Assembly: GCF_009707385.1 (NCBI RefSeq)
Contig: NZ_CP046115.1
Location: 992,001 to 1,056,000, forward strand
DNA: 64,000 nt
Direction of reading: 5' to 3'
From: Klebsiella oxytoca
Lineage (GTDB): Bacteria; Pseudomonadota; Gammaproteobacteria; Enterobacterales; Enterobacteriaceae
Shown: positions 1 through 9,528 of the stretch, in pieces
How the letters are laid out: each line of letters starts with the position of its first letter
Numbering within the stretch: position 1 is the first letter of the stretch
Notes under the pieces: generated by a model
Told to the model about the DNA's origin: nothing
Database searches by the model: none
Seen by the model: the letters and a program-made list of their open reading frames with translations, nothing else
Position numbers and translations under genes: made by a program

Positions 1-833
1 GTCGGGAACAGCGGCTGGAACAGGTTATATTCGCGCAGCAGTATATAGGTTTGATAACCGTCACCGGCCTGCAGCAGTTTCAATACTTCTTCAAACAGAC
101 GCGCCGGAGGCACATCGTGCAGCAGCGCCGCCAGGCGCGGAATCGGCTCGGCGGTCTCTTCGCTGATGCTCATGCTGAGCTTGGCCGCAAAACGCACCGC
201 GCGCAGCATGCGCACCGGATCTTCACGATAGCGGGTTTCCGGATCGCCGATCAGGCGGATGACGCCGTCCTGCAAATCTTTCATGCCGCCGACATAATCG
301 CGGACGGTGAAATCCGCCACGCTGTAATAAAGGCTGTTGATGGTGAAGTCGCGACGCTGGGCGTCTTCTTCAATCGAACCAAAGATGTTATCGCGCAGCA
401 GCATGCCGTTCTGGCCGCGCTGGGAGGTGATACGATCGGTGGTATGGCCTTCGTGATGGCCGCGGAAGGTAGCGACTTCAATAATTTCCGGCCCGAACAT
501 TACGTGCGCCAGGCGGAAGCGACGGCCGACCAGGCGGCAGTTACGGAACAGCTTGCGCACCTGCTCTGGGGTCGCATTGGTGGTGACGTCAAAATCTTTG
601 GGTTTTTTGCCCAGCAGCAGATCGCGCACGCCACCGCCGACCAGCCACGATTCGTAGCCCGCTTTGTTGAGTCTGTACATGACCTTGAGGGCATTTTCAC
701 TGATATCTTTGCGGGAAATTGCATGCTGCTCGCGCGGGATAACCGTCATATGTAGTTGTTCGACGGCGGCTTCTGCCTCGCGCTCTTCACGGCTTAGCAC
801 CTTACGGCAAAAATTAGCGACTCGGGTAAAAAT
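1..833 (-). CDS. pcnB: Poly(A) polymerase I, N-terminal part (cut by window edge)
   Basis: PcnB adds poly(A) tails to RNA 3' ends, marking them for decay and controlling ColE1-type plasmid copy number (known for E. coli). About 277 codons are present; the C-terminal RNA-binding part lies beyond the left edge. The class II nucleotidyltransferase signature [12 protein letters not shown] is at residues 64-75 and the catalytic DFD at 80-82. The start is placed on an ATT codon at 831-833, because the conserved N-terminus ([16 protein letters not shown]) begins right after it and an AAGAGGTG ribosome binding site lies just upstream. The first in-frame ATG (747-749, residue 29) has no such site. An AUU start that limits expression is established for E. 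coli pcnB. In E. coli the next gene downstream would be folK. Confidence 0.95.
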   Translation of the reverse strand, partial: MFTRVANFCRKVLSREEREAEAAVEQLHMTVIPREQHAISRKDISENALKVMYRLNKAGYESWLVGGGVRDLLLGKKPKDFDVTTNATPEQVRKLFRNCRLVGRRFRLAHVMFGPEIIEVATFRGHHEGHTTDRITSQRGQNGMLLRDNIFGSIEEDAQRRDFTINSLYYSVADFTVRDYVGGMKDLQDGVIRLIGDPETRYREDPVRMLRAVRFAAKLSMSISEETAEPIPRLAALLHDVPPARLFEEVLKLLQAGDGYQTYILLREYNLFQPLFP

Positions 834-895
834 GGTACACCTCTTAGTGTCAGACGGACTTCAGATCAAAATATACTGCGAAAAATAGCGGCTAA

Positions 896-1789
896 TCATA
901 GCTCAGCAGAACGCATTTGAGAATGCTGGATTTGCTCCGGCCGCCAGTTCGCTATCGCGTACTTGAGTAAATCCTCAATGCTCAGCGTCCGCCATTCCTG
1001 AATGACATCCTGATTAAGAAACGTTAGCGCCCGCACAATTTCCGGGCGCGGATCGCCTTCCGATAGGGCCGGAGCGTGGTTTTGTTTCGACAGTTTATTG
1101 CCCTGCGCGTTGAGGGCCAGCGGCAAATGGATATAGTCCGGCGCCTGCCAGCCAAAATGTTGATACAGCGAAATCTGCCGTACCGTCGGTTCGATCAGAT
1201 CGGCGCCGCGGACGATTTCGCTGACCCCCTGAAAGTGATCGTCCACGACTACCGCCAGATTATAGGCGAACAGCCCATCGCGGCGGTGGATAATAAAGTC
1301 TTCACGCGCCAGCGGCTCGTCGGCAACGATAGTGCCGCGCAGCTGGTCGTAAAATTCGAGGACTGGACGCGTTTGCCGCAGGCGCAGAGCGGCGTTTTCC
1401 GCACCGAGATGTAAATCCCGGCAGTGGCCATCATAAATTCCGCCAATGCTGTGAATACGCGCGCGGGGGCAGGTGCAGTAGTAGCAGAGACCCTGTTCGT
1501 GCAGCCAGGCCAGGCGCTCGCGATAGGCTTCGTGGCGCTGAGACTGCCACAGCACCTCTCCGTCCCAGTGCAGGCCGTAGTGTTCTAACTGACGAAGAAT
1601 GGTCTCAGCGGCGCCGGGAACTTCGCGCGGCGGATCGATATCTTCAATGCGCACGCGCCAGATACCCTTCTGCGCCCGAGCCTGCAGATAGCTGCCAAGC
1701 GCGGCAATCAATGAGCCGAAGTGGAGTTCACCGGAAGGAGAGGGGGCAAAGCGCCCGATGTAGCGTGAATCTTTCATGATATAAAGCAT
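896..1789 (-). CDS. gluQ: Glutamyl-Q tRNA(Asp) synthetase
   Basis: A truncated glutamyl-tRNA synthetase paralogue that attaches glutamate to the queuosine base at position 34 of tRNA(Asp) rather than to a tRNA 3' end (known for E. coli GluQ/YadB). The class I synthetase HIGH-like motif is seen in [13 protein letters not shown] near residue 14, the KMSKS-like motif in [10 protein letters not shown] near residue 234, and a zinc ligand set CTC...YxxHC around residues 104-123. At 297 aa it has the usual short length without an anticodon-binding domain. It follows dksA on the same strand, as in E. coli. The start is uncertain: an internal ATG at 1777 gives [10 protein letters not shown], and neither site has a strong ribosome binding site. 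Confidence 0.93.
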   Translation of the reverse strand: MLYIMKDSRYIGRFAPSPSGELHFGSLIAALGSYLQARAQKGIWRVRIEDIDPPREVPGAAETILRQLEHYGLHWDGEVLWQSQRHEAYRERLAWLHEQGLCYYCTCPRARIHSIGGIYDGHCRDLHLGAENAALRLRQTRPVLEFYDQLRGTIVADEPLAREDFIIHRRDGLFAYNLAVVVDDHFQGVSEIVRGADLIEPTVRQISLYQHFGWQAPDYIHLPLALNAQGNKLSKQNHAPALSEGDPRPEIVRALTFLNQDVIQEWRTLSIEDLLKYAIANWRPEQIQHSQMRSAEL

Positions 1790-1834
1790 CAGGGCGGGAG
1801 AAAGCTCCCGCCAGAGATGTGCCAGCGAAGTGAA

Positions 1835-2290
1835 TTAGCCTGCCATCTGTTTTTCGCGAATTTCCGCCAGCGTTTTGCAATCAATGCACAGGTCAGCGGT
1901 CGGACGCGCTTCCAGACGACGGATACCAATCTCGACGCCACAGGATTCACAGAAGCCGAAATCTTCGTCTTCGACTTTTTTCAGGGTTTTCTCGATCTTT
2001 TTGATCAGTTTACGTTCGCGGTCGCGGTTACGCAGTTCCAGGCTGAACTCTTCTTCCTGAGCGGCACGGTCTACCGGATCCGGGAAGTTAGCTGCTTCAT
2101 CCTGCATATGCGTTACGGTGCGATCCACTTCATCCCTAAGTTGATTACGCCATGCTTCAAGAATGCGCTTGAAGTGCGCCAGCTGGGCTTCGTTCATATA
2201 CTCTTCGCCCGGCTTCACTTGGTACGGCTCCACCCCAGCGATGGAGAGAATACTCAGGGACGATGTTTTACGGTTTTGCCCTTCTTGCAT
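1835..2290 (-). CDS. dksA: RNA polymerase-binding transcription factor DksA
   Basis: DksA binds the RNA polymerase secondary channel and, with ppGpp, represses rRNA promoters and activates amino-acid promoters. The 151-residue protein has the N-terminal coiled coil with the tip motif DPVDRA near residues 71-76, and a C4 zinc finger made of CESCG and CIDCK near residues 114-138. The start at 2290 ([11 protein letters not shown]) is chosen over a start six codons upstream because AAGGAG sits 7 bases before it and the length is then exactly that of E. coli DksA. It heads a dksA-gluQ pair, 45 bp apart. Sequence is essentially that of E. coli. Confidence 0.98.
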   Translation of the reverse strand: MQEGQNRKTSSLSILSIAGVEPYQVKPGEEYMNEAQLAHFKRILEAWRNQLRDEVDRTVTHMQDEAANFPDPVDRAAQEEEFSLELRNRDRERKLIKKIEKTLKKVEDEDFGFCESCGVEIGIRRLEARPTADLCIDCKTLAEIREKQMAG

Positions 2291-2454
2291 GTTGCTTCTC
2301 CTTAACACGCACTATCGATCCCCGTGTTGGGGGAAAAATCAGGCCGCTATAAATAGCAGATGCTTTTCCGGATAGCAATTATCTAAACGTTACACTTGAC
2401 AACCCTGTGAGGAAAAGCGTATTTGCGCTCGCGACCCGAATACTATTTAGCCGT

Positions 2455-3171
2455 TCATTTACCGGGGGTTAACACCACGGTAATTGGCTTATTCAGAGTT
2501 ATTTTCTCGGTAGAAAGTTCCGCCTTGTACGCGAGAATTTCCACCCCCTTGTTTTGTGCCTCAATCAATAACTGTGCGTATCTGGCATCAATATGATGCG
2601 CGGGTGAGAAACGGTCGATCGCCGAGTGTAGTACGGCGAACATGATTACCGCCCGGTCGCCCGCTGCCGCCACGCTCATCAGCTCCCGCAGGTGCTTCTG
2701 ACCGCGTTCGGTAACCGCATCGGGGAAGTAACCGTACTCTTTTTCCGCCAACGTAACCGATTTCACTTCAATATAGCAGTTCTGTCGGTCATCCGCCTGT
2801 AACAGAATATCAATACGGCTGCTTTCATCTCCGTATTTCACTTCGCTTTTCAGCGTGTTATAGCCTAAAAGTTCGGGAATATTTCCTTGCAGAATCGCTT
2901 CTTTCGCCAACGTATTGGCCCGTAAAGTATTAACACAAATTATCGCGCCCTGTACGGTTTCAGTTAATTCCCAGGTATGGGCATATTTGCGCTTGGGATT
3001 ATCTGAGGTGGAGTACCAGACGGTATCGCCCGGCGCGGCGCAGCCGGTCATCGCGCCGGTGTTGGGGCAGTGCAGGGTCAGCTCACGACCATCGGGGGTG
3101 ATCACATCGGCGAGAAACCGTTTGTAACGTTTAATTAGGGTGGCGGACTGTAGCGGAGGAGTAAACAGCAT
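2455..3171 (-). CDS. sfsA: DNA/RNA nuclease / sugar fermentation stimulation protein SfsA
   Basis: SfsA was named for stimulating maltose fermentation in E. coli and binds DNA; its molecular role is not firmly settled. At 238 aa it matches the family length. An N-terminal OB-like part ([20 protein letters not shown]) is followed by a PD-(D/E)XK-like core with [11 protein letters not shown] and [10 protein letters not shown] around residues 117-140, then LRELMSVAA. The ATG at 3171 overlaps the stop of thpR in an ATGA junction, which suggests translational coupling of thpR-sfsA. A role next to the maltodextrin-related pul locus is probably coincidence, because E. coli has the same order without pul. 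Confidence 0.94.
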   Translation of the reverse strand: MLFTPPLQSATLIKRYKRFLADVITPDGRELTLHCPNTGAMTGCAAPGDTVWYSTSDNPKRKYAHTWELTETVQGAIICVNTLRANTLAKEAILQGNIPELLGYNTLKSEVKYGDESSRIDILLQADDRQNCYIEVKSVTLAEKEYGYFPDAVTERGQKHLRELMSVAAAGDRAVIMFAVLHSAIDRFSPAHHIDARYAQLLIEAQNKGVEILAYKAELSTEKITLNKPITVVLTPGK

Positions 3172-3707
3172 CAGCTTTCCTTGTCAAAGGGGTAACGTTC
3201 CAGCGCCTTATAGCGGGTACGTCCGCGGCTAAAACTGGACTCGTAGAGTACAAACTCATTGACCGCGAACGCCCAGCTGAATCCGGGCGCTGGAATTGGC
3301 ACCGCGTGGCGGGCATCGCGCAGCAGAGTGATATGCGGATGAAAAGGCTGCGGGTTCTGGTAGCAGCCGCTGCGGGCAGCCTGAGCGCGCAGCATATTTG
3401 CCAGTTGCAGAACCCCGCGCGGCGGCTGACGGGTGCCCAGCCACACCACTCGCGAACGCAGCCACTGTCCGGCATCATCAAGGGTCAGGGTAAAGCCCGG
3501 CTGGCGAATACGTCCCGCCATTGTCGACAGCGCCTGCTGTTTGTCCGCGCTCACGTCGCCAAGAAACGCCAGCGTCAGATGGAGATTATCTGCCGCCACC
3601 GGCCGACCCGCATCGTCGGGGAAGCTGGCGGCGCGCCAGTGAACGATCTGCCGCTGAACCTCTCCTGGAAGTGCAATGGCGAAAAACAGCCTTTTCGGCT
3701 CGGACAT
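3171..3707 (-). CDS. thpR: RNA 2',3'-cyclic phosphodiesterase (LigT family)
   Basis: A 2H-superfamily phosphoesterase that opens 2',3'-cyclic phosphate RNA ends and can ligate tRNA halves in vitro (known for E. coli LigT/ThpR). The two HxTx motifs that define the family are visible: HLTLAFLG near residue 43 and HPHITLLR near residue 123. Length 178 aa, one domain, no signal peptide. It is divergent from hrpB with 72 bp between the start codons, and its last bases overlap the start of sfsA. The reaction follows from the family; its physiological substrate is not known. Confidence 0.94.
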   Translation of the reverse strand: MSEPKRLFFAIALPGEVQRQIVHWRAASFPDDAGRPVAADNLHLTLAFLGDVSADKQQALSTMAGRIRQPGFTLTLDDAGQWLRSRVVWLGTRQPPRGVLQLANMLRAQAARSGCYQNPQPFHPHITLLRDARHAVPIPAPGFSWAFAVNEFVLYESSFSRGRTRYKALERYPFDKES

Positions 3708-3779
3708 GATAGAGACTCGGTAATGAATTATCGGGATGCTACAATGCTTGCCCGCAAATGTTAACCTCCGGAGCGTTTT

Positions 3780-6209
3780 GTGTCCTTATTGCCGGTTGCC
3801 GCCGTCCTCCCTGAACTTCTCTCTGCCCTGCAGCATGCGCCGCAGGTTCTGCTTAACGCGCCAACCGGCGCCGGGAAATCTACCTGGCTGCCGCTGCAAA
3901 TTCTTGCTCACGGTGAAAATAATGGGCGCATTATTCTGCTGGAGCCGCGGCGGCTGGCGGCGCGCAACGTCGCGCAACGGCTGGCGGAACAGCTGGGAGA
4001 GAAGCCCGGCGAGACCATAGGCTACCGTATGCGCGCCGATACCTGCGTCGGGCCGAATACGCGTCTCGAAGTGGTGACGGAAGGCATTTTGACGCGGATG
4101 ATCCAGCGCGATCCGGAGCTGGGAGGAGTAGGCCTGGTGATCCTCGATGAATTCCACGAGCGCAGCCTGCAGGCGGATCTGGCGCTGGCGCTGCTGCTCG
4201 ACGTACAGCAGGGGCTGCGCGACGATCTCAAGCTGCTGATTATGTCGGCAACCCTGGACAATGAACGCCTGCAGCGGCTGCTGCCGGAAGCGCCGGTGGT
4301 GGTTTCCGAAGGGCGAGCGTTTCCGGTTGAGCGGCGTTTTCTGCCGTTGCCGACCCATCAGCGCTTCGACGAGGCGGTAGCCATTGCCGCCGCGGAACTG
4401 CTGCGCAGCGAAACCGGCTCAATGCTGCTGTTTCTGCCCGGCGTTGGCGAGATTCAGCGGGTGCAGGAGCGGCTGGCAGAGCGGGTAGCGAACGATGTAG
4501 TTCTTTGCCCGCTGTACGGCGCTCTGCCGCTAAGCGAGCAGCGTAAGGCGATATTGCCGGCGCCTGACGGGATGCGCAAAGTGGTGCTGGCAACCAATAT
4601 CGCCGAAACCAGTTTGACCATAGAGGGGATCCGTCTGGTGGTGGATAGCGCTCAGGAGCGGGTCGCGCGTTTTGATGCGCGCACCGGGCTAACCCGTCTG
4701 GTGACGCAACGTATCAGCCAGGCCTCAATGACCCAGCGTGCCGGACGCGCCGGGCGTCTGGAGCCGGGTATCTGCCTGCATCTGCTGGCGAAAGAGCAGG
4801 CCGAACGCGCGGCGGCGCAGGGCGATCCGGAAATCCTGCAAAGCGATCTGTCGGCGCTGCTGCTGGAGCTTTTGCAGTGGGGATGCCAGGACCCGGCTCA
4901 GCTTAGCTGGCTGGATCTGCCGCCTGCGGCCAACCTGGCGGCGGCTCGTCGTCTGCTCAGCGAACTCTCTGCACTGGAGGGAGAGCGGCTTTCGGCGCAC
5001 GGGCGCAAAATGGCGGCTCTGGGCAACGATCCGCGGCTGGCGGCGATGCTGACCGCGACGGATGATGCCGATGACGCCGCAACGGCGGCTAAGCTGGCGG
5101 CGATCCTGGAAGAGCCGCCGCGCGGCGGCAATAGCGATCTCGGCGCGGCGTTTGCCCGACAGCAGACTAACTGGCAGCAGCGGGCGCAGCAGCTCATGAA
5201 AAGGCTGGCGGTCCGCGGCGGTCAGCCTGACGCCAACAGAATCGCGGCGCTGCTGGCTTCCGCTTTTGCCGACCGTATCGCCCATCGTCGCGGCCAGGAG
5301 GGGCGCTATCAGCTGGCTAATGGAATGGGGGCGATGCTCGACGCCGACGATGCGCTGGGCCGCCACGAGTGGCTGATCGCGCCGCTACTGTTGCAGGGGA
5401 GTGCGTCGCCGGATGCGCGGATCCTGCTGGCTTTACCGGTGGATATTAATGCGCTGATTGAGCGCTGTCCGATGCTGGCGCAGCGTTCCGATATCGTCGA
5501 GTGGGATGAGGCATTAGGGACGCTGAAGGCCTGGCGGCGCACCTGTATCGGACGGCTGGTGATTAAAACTCAACCGCTGGCGAAGCCGTCGGAAGAGGAG
5601 CTGCATCAGGCGATGCTCAACGGCATCCGCGAGAAGGGGCTGGGCGTGCTTAACTGGACGCCGGAGGCGGAGCAGCTGCGCCTGCGCCTGCACTGTGCGG
5701 CCCAGTGGCTGCCGGAGGAGGCGTGGCCAGCCGTTGATGAGGCATCGCTGCTGGCTTCGCTTGAGCAGTGGCTGTTACCGCAGATGACGGGCGTGCATTC
5801 GCTGCGCGCGCTGAAGGCGCTGGATGTGCGTCAGGCGCTGCAAAACTGGCTGCCGTGGCAGCTTCGCCAGAAGCTGGATAGCGAACTGCCCACCCACTAT
5901 ACGGTACCGACCGGTAGCCGCATCGCGATTCGTTATCACGCTGATAACCCTCCGGCGCTGGCGGTACGGATGCAGGAGATGTTTGGCGAGGCGACGACCC
6001 CGACTATTGCCCAGGGGCGGGTGCCGCTGGTGCTGGAGCTGCTGTCGCCGGCGCAGCGCCCGCTGCAGATCACCCGCGATTTAGGCGCGTTCTGGCAGGG
6101 GAGCTATCGCGAGGTACAAAAAGAGATGAAAGGGCGCTATCCCAAGCACGTTTGGCCGGACGATCCGGCAAACACAGCCCCAACCCGACGCACCAAAAAA
6201 TATTCGTAA
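3780..6209 (+). CDS. hrpB: ATP-dependent RNA helicase HrpB
   Basis: A DEAH/RHA-type helicase of unsettled cellular role. Walker A APTGAGKST is at residues 27-35, the DEAH-box variant DEFH in VILDEFHERS near 125, motif III SATLD, and the later helicase motifs TNIAETSLTIEG and QRAGRAGR. The C-terminal half carries the HrpB-specific domain ending in HVWPDDPANTAPTRRTKKYS, as in E. coli. Translation starts at GTG 3780, with a CCGGAG ribosome binding site just upstream. In E. coli mrcB follows directly; here 17 kb of pul genes intervene, pulO converging on the hrpB 3' end. Confidence 0.97.
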   Translation: MSLLPVAAVLPELLSALQHAPQVLLNAPTGAGKSTWLPLQILAHGENNGRIILLEPRRLAARNVAQRLAEQLGEKPGETIGYRMRADTCVGPNTRLEVVTEGILTRMIQRDPELGGVGLVILDEFHERSLQADLALALLLDVQQGLRDDLKLLIMSATLDNERLQRLLPEAPVVVSEGRAFPVERRFLPLPTHQRFDEAVAIAAAELLRSETGSMLLFLPGVGEIQRVQERLAERVANDVVLCPLYGALPLSEQRKAILPAPDGMRKVVLATNIAETSLTIEGIRLVVDSAQERVARFDARTGLTRLVTQRISQASMTQRAGRAGRLEPGICLHLLAKEQAERAAAQGDPEILQSDLSALLLELLQWGCQDPAQLSWLDLPPAANLAAARRLLSELSALEGERLSAHGRKMAALGNDPRLAAMLTATDDADDAATAAKLAAILEEPPRGGNSDLGAAFARQQTNWQQRAQQLMKRLAVRGGQPDANRIAALLASAFADRIAHRRGQEGRYQLANGMGAMLDADDALGRHEWLIAPLLLQGSASPDARILLALPVDINALIERCPMLAQRSDIVEWDEALGTLKAWRRTCIGRLVIKTQPLAKPSEEELHQAMLNGIREKGLGVLNWTPEAEQLRLRLHCAAQWLPEEAWPAVDEASLLASLEQWLLPQMTGVHSLRALKALDVRQALQNWLPWQLRQKLDSELPTHYTVPTGSRIAIRYHADNPPALAVRMQEMFGEATTPTIAQGRVPLVLELLSPAQRPLQITRDLGAFWQGSYREVQKEMKGRYPKHVWPDDPANTAPTRRTKKYS

Positions 6210-6220
6210 CCGGAGAGTTC

Positions 6221-6300
6221 CCGGGTTGCGGCTTACCGCCTTATCCGGTCTACCAGACCAGCACGGTCCGTAGCCCTGCTAAGCGCAGCGCGAGCAGGGG
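6221..6300. repeat. Pair of inverted REP elements (BIME-like)
   Basis: The 96-bp gap between the convergent hrpB and pulO stops holds two head-to-head imperfect hairpins. The left one (6221-6252) ends in CGCCTTATCCGGTCTAC, a typical enterobacterial REP arm. The right one (6264-6300) pairs CCCTGCT with AGCAGGG around a TAAGCGCAGCGCG core. Position between convergent genes is the classic REP setting, where they stabilise mRNA 3' ends. Seen in sequence; family assignment is from memory of REP consensus. Confidence 0.75.
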
Positions 6301-6305
6301 ATGTT

Positions 6306-7106
6306 TTAAACCTGGCCCCACAAAAATATCCCGCCGCCCGCCAGCGCCAGCCAGGGGCCGAAGGCCAGAGGTTGTTCGAGCGAACGACGGGTTACCAGCC
6401 GCTGCAGCAGCGTCCACATCAGGCCGCTGGCGGAAGCCAGCAGCAGCGTCTGCGGCAGCGCCTGCCAGCCGAGCCACGCGCCGAGCGCCGCCAGCAGTTT
6501 AAAATCGCCGTACCCCAGCGCCTCTGTAGCTGTCAGCAGACGAAATATCCAGTACACCGACCACAGCGACAAATACCCGGCCATTGCGCCGATGACCGAT
6601 TCTGCCAGCGGTACAAAGGTATCGCTAAGGTTGAACAGCAGCCCGGCCCACAGCAGCGGGAGTGTCAGCCGATCGGGCAGCAGCTGCGTTTGCGCGTCGA
6701 TGGCTGCAAGAATCAGTAGAACCGACAGCAGAAGTAAGCCGCCCAGCAGCGGTATGCCCGGTGGGAACAGGTATCCGATCAGCATAAACAGCGCGCCGCT
6801 CGCCAGCTCGATAAGCGGATAACGATGGGGAATCGGTAGCCCACAACAGCGTGAACGCCCCTTCAGCCACAGGAAGCTCAGCAGCGGAATATTGTCCCGC
6901 CAGGCGATAGGCTGGTGGCACTGCGGACAGAACGAAGCGGGAAAACAGAGATTCATTGCCTCCGTTTGTTCCATCATCAGCGGTAAACGGTGGATAACGA
7001 CGTTAAAAAAGCTGCCGAACGCCAGGCCAAAAAGGAGTAAAAATCCGCTCCAGATAAGCGGATATTGCGCGGCGAACTCCGGCAACAGCGCGATGTTTTC
7101 TATCAT
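6306..7106 (-). CDS. pulO: Type 4 prepilin peptidase / N-methyltransferase PulO (GspO)
   Basis: An inner-membrane aspartyl protease that cleaves the leader peptides of pseudopilins PulG-K and N-methylates the new N-terminus. The 266-aa product has several hydrophobic segments, an N-terminal cytoplasmic loop with cysteines CPQC and CC (RSRCCG), and the two catalytic aspartate motifs AAIDAQTQLLPD and GYGDFKLLAALG. Start at 7106 (MIENIALL), whose ATG overlaps the pulN stop (TAATG) after GGAGAGA; a longer reading frame upstream lies inside pulN. It is the last gene of the pulC-O operon and converges on hrpB across a REP pair. Confidence 0.95.
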   Translation of the reverse strand: MIENIALLPEFAAQYPLIWSGFLLLFGLAFGSFFNVVIHRLPLMMEQTEAMNLCFPASFCPQCHQPIAWRDNIPLLSFLWLKGRSRCCGLPIPHRYPLIELASGALFMLIGYLFPPGIPLLGGLLLLSVLLILAAIDAQTQLLPDRLTLPLLWAGLLFNLSDTFVPLAESVIGAMAGYLSLWSVYWIFRLLTATEALGYGDFKLLAALGAWLGWQALPQTLLLASASGLMWTLLQRLVTRRSLEQPLAFGPWLALAGGGIFLWGQV

Positions 7107-7864
7107 TATTCTCTCCCCCCGGATAGCCACTGTCCTTGCCACTGCCACGGCGTACGCCCCTGCTCATCTTGACGGGCGTTTTGCGCGACCAGCAGCGTGA
7201 GCAGCGCTGGAGTCGCCTGACGGGCTTGCAGCGTGCCGTTGAACCTGTAGCGGCCATCGGGTGCGATAGACCCCTGTCCGACGAGGCTAAGCTGATGAGA
7301 GTCCTGGGTCAGGGCGATAGCCAGCGCGCCCGGCGGGGTACAGCTTAATTTGCCTTTTACCTGCGCCAGTTCAAGCGTACCTGCCGGGGAGCTGAGCGCC
7401 GCATCCTGCCATAGCACATTGCTCCCGGCTAACTGCTGGCAGCCGTTGGCGTTAAAGCTGGCCTCCGGTAGCGTCAGCACCACCTGACCGCTGGCTTCCA
7501 GGGGTACTCCGAGCGCTAACCGCTGGCTGATAAAACGGGCCGGAACCGTCAGGCGCCCCTCGCGTACCACAAATTCGTTCAGACCGTGCAGCCAGGCCTG
7601 GCCGCGCAGCCCGGACGGGTCGTTAAAACGGATATGCCAGCCGGGAAGCCAGGACGAGAAACCAAACTCCCAGCGTAAATGGTCTATCTCAACGCCACGC
7701 CAGCTGGCATGCCGGGCTCCCCCTTGCCACAGCGTACCCGACGTTTGCGCCAGCCGTACGCCTTCCGGCAGCGCCAGGGTTAGCAGTCGCGCCGGAGCGC
7801 TAAGCAGTAGCCAGAAGAGATAGACCGTCACAAGCAGCAGGCCAATAGTGAGCTTATTTTTCAT
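7106..7864 (-). CDS. pulN: Type II secretion system protein PulN (GspN)
   Basis: GspN is a bitopic inner-membrane protein present in only some type II systems and dispensable in several of them. The 252-aa protein has one N-terminal membrane segment (IGLLLVTVYLFWLLL) and a long periplasmic part rich in beta-type sequence with a repeated wlhGl/wqg pattern. The start (7864) overlaps pulM by 11 bp and its stop overlaps the pulO start, so it is embedded in the operon by translational coupling. Assignment rests on position and overall character as GspN; there are no catalytic motifs to check. Confidence 0.9.
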   Translation of the reverse strand: MKNKLTIGLLLVTVYLFWLLLSAPARLLTLALPEGVRLAQTSGTLWQGGARHASWRGVEIDHLRWEFGFSSWLPGWHIRFNDPSGLRGQAWLHGLNEFVVREGRLTVPARFISQRLALGVPLEASGQVVLTLPEASFNANGCQQLAGSNVLWQDAALSSPAGTLELAQVKGKLSCTPPGALAIALTQDSHQLSLVGQGSIAPDGRYRFNGTLQARQATPALLTLLVAQNARQDEQGRTPWQWQGQWLSGGRE

Positions 7865-8339
7865 CGCTACGCTCCAGCACCAGCGTATTGATGGTGACCC
7901 AGCCGGGCTGCTGCGTAACGGCGGCCACCGCCAGCGTAGCGGTAGTCATCCTCGCCTGGCCCAGCGCGTCCAGCCATGCCATCAGCGCCTGGAAATCGGC
8001 GGGCTGCACGCTGAGGCTCAGGCGGGAACCCTGCGCCTGCAGGCGAACGATAGTGATACCGTGGCGTGCGGCCTCGCGCATAATGAGTGTGGATGGTTCC
8101 CCCGGCGCGGCAGGTGGCCGCTGATTATGAAGCTGCCGCAGAAGGGGAGTCTGCTGGCGCATCCACTGCAGGCTGGCCTGCTCTCTGGCCAGCGTTTGCC
8201 GCCACTGCGCTTCGCGATTTTGCCAGGGCTGCCAGAGCGCGTACCAGGACAGGCCGATAAGCAACATCGCACCCATTACCAGCAGCAGACGCCGTTCGCG
8301 GCGCGTACGCTGTTGCCATAAGGCGAGCAGATTATGCAT
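7854..8339 (-). CDS. pulM: Type II secretion system inner-membrane protein PulM (GspM)
   Basis: GspM is a small assembly-platform protein that pairs with and stabilises GspL. The 161-aa product has a short basic cytoplasmic tail (WQQRTRRERR), one membrane segment near residues 19-36 (LLLVMGAMLLIGLSWYALW), a coiled-coil-prone stretch near 40-70 and a ferredoxin-like periplasmic domain. It overlaps pulL by 8 bp upstream and pulN by 11 bp downstream. The order L-M-N-O is the standard gsp order. Confidence 0.93.
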   Translation of the reverse strand: MHNLLALWQQRTRRERRLLLVMGAMLLIGLSWYALWQPWQNREAQWRQTLAREQASLQWMRQQTPLLRQLHNQRPPAAPGEPSTLIMREAARHGITIVRLQAQGSRLSLSVQPADFQALMAWLDALGQARMTTATLAVAAVTQQPGWVTINTLVLERSDEK

Positions 8340-9528
8340 CGTTGCCCTCCAGCGTCAGACGACCCTCAATACCGTCGGCGCGCGGCTTCATCTCGCCGGT
8401 CTGCACGCGAAACCCCGCTCGTGCGCGATTGCTGAACTGCTCCAGAGCCTGTGTTGAAACGGCGGATATCTCCAGCTGCAGCGTGTTGCGTGCGCCGTCA
8501 AAACTCAGGGAGCGCAGGCGGATTCCCGGCGTTTCGGTGATGATTTGCTGCACGGCGCCGAGCCGAGAGATTAGCGCCGGTTGCCTCCCCGAGCTTTCCA
8601 GCTTGCGCAGATGCTGCTGCATCTGCAGGCGCGGGTTGACGATGTTTTTTTCGCTTTTGAACCACTGGCGATAAAAGTCACGGCTGGCCTGCACGGCGGC
8701 GTCGGCCTGCTGTTCCAGCATGAGATGATCGTGGAGGCGATTACCGCTCCACAGCAGCATCAGCGCCAGCGCCCCGGCGATTGCCGGGCGCCAGCGTCGT
8801 GGCGTCGGCTGCCGGCGGCGTTTAGCGGCAAAATCGCCCTGGCGTAAGCAGATTCTGCGCGCATCGGGATTGGCCGCCGCCAGCGCCAGCAGATCCTGCT
8901 CCGGGAGAGGCTGCCACGGCGCGGCAATATCCGGCGGCGGCGAGTAGCAGGCGATGGGCGCAACGTTGGGCCAGTGGGCCAGCAGTTCGTCGAGCCATGC
9001 GCTTTCCACCGCCATTCCGTTCCAGGTAGCGCAGCGAAACAGCCACTGCTCGCCGCAGCGTACGGCGCTCCAGCCGGTGGGATTCGGCGGCAGCGCAAGA
9101 ACATCCGGCGTCAGAGCCAGCACGTTGAGCCCAAGCCTCTCGCACCAGGCCTGCCAGGCACGCATTTTTTGCCGCCCGACCACCGCCACGGCGCAGTTGG
9201 TTTTTTCCTGATGGAGCAGGGCAAAGTGGCACTCTTCCACCTCCGTCGCCAGCTGTTCTTCGAGTAAAAATGCCAGCGCCTGCTGCGGTTTTCTGCGCGC
9301 TCCGGCGGGCAGAGTGGCGTGATGAAATGCGCAGTCGCTGGCGGGCACCAGCACCCATGCCGGATAGCGCTGCGCCAGCAGGCTGAGCGTCTGCTCGCCA
9401 TCATCAGGATGCCATTCTCCGGCCTGCGCCGCCTCGCCCGGCGCGACCAGCCGCCATACCGCCGTGTCGGCGTCGGAGTTGAGGCGAATAATCAGCACGG
9501 CGGCGGAAGAGGTATGGTGGTTATTCAT
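8332..9528 (-). CDS. pulL: Type II secretion system platform protein PulL (GspL)
   Basis: GspL links the cytoplasmic ATPase PulE to the inner-membrane platform. Of its 398 residues, the first ~250 are a cytoplasmic actin-like domain, followed by one membrane segment near residues 247-265 (PAIAGALALMLLWSGN) and a periplasmic ferredoxin-like domain that pairs with PulM. The GspL signature of a conserved N-terminal start VLIIRL and the domain order agree with the family. It overlaps pulK by 8 bp and pulM by 8 bp. Confidence 0.94.
   Translation of the reverse strand: MNNHHTSSAAVLIIRLNSDADTAVWRLVAPGEAAQAGEWHPDDGEQTLSLLAQRYPAWVLVPASDCAFHHATLPAGARRKPQQALAFLLEEQLATEVEECHFALLHQEKTNCAVAVVGRQKMRAWQAWCERLGLNVLALTPDVLALPPNPTGWSAVRCGEQWLFRCATWNGMAVESAWLDELLAHWPNVAPIACYSPPPDIAAPWQPLPEQDLLALAAANPDARRICLRQGDFAAKRRRQPTPRRWRPAIAGALALMLLWSGNRLHDHLMLEQQADAAVQASRDFYRQWFKSEKNIVNPRLQMQQHLRKLESSGRQPALISRLGAVQQIITETPGIRLRSLSFDGARNTLQLEISAVSTQALEQFSNRARAGFRVQTGEMKPRADGIEGRLTLEGNDA

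Noticed and set aside
51..755. 234-codon open frame on the plus strand
   Set aside because: It is the exact antisense of pcnB, which has the conserved family sequence on the minus strand; no ribosome binding site or recognisable protein.
1817..2305. 162-codon open frame on the plus strand opposite dksA
   Set aside because: Antisense shadow of dksA, with no start signal or family resemblance.
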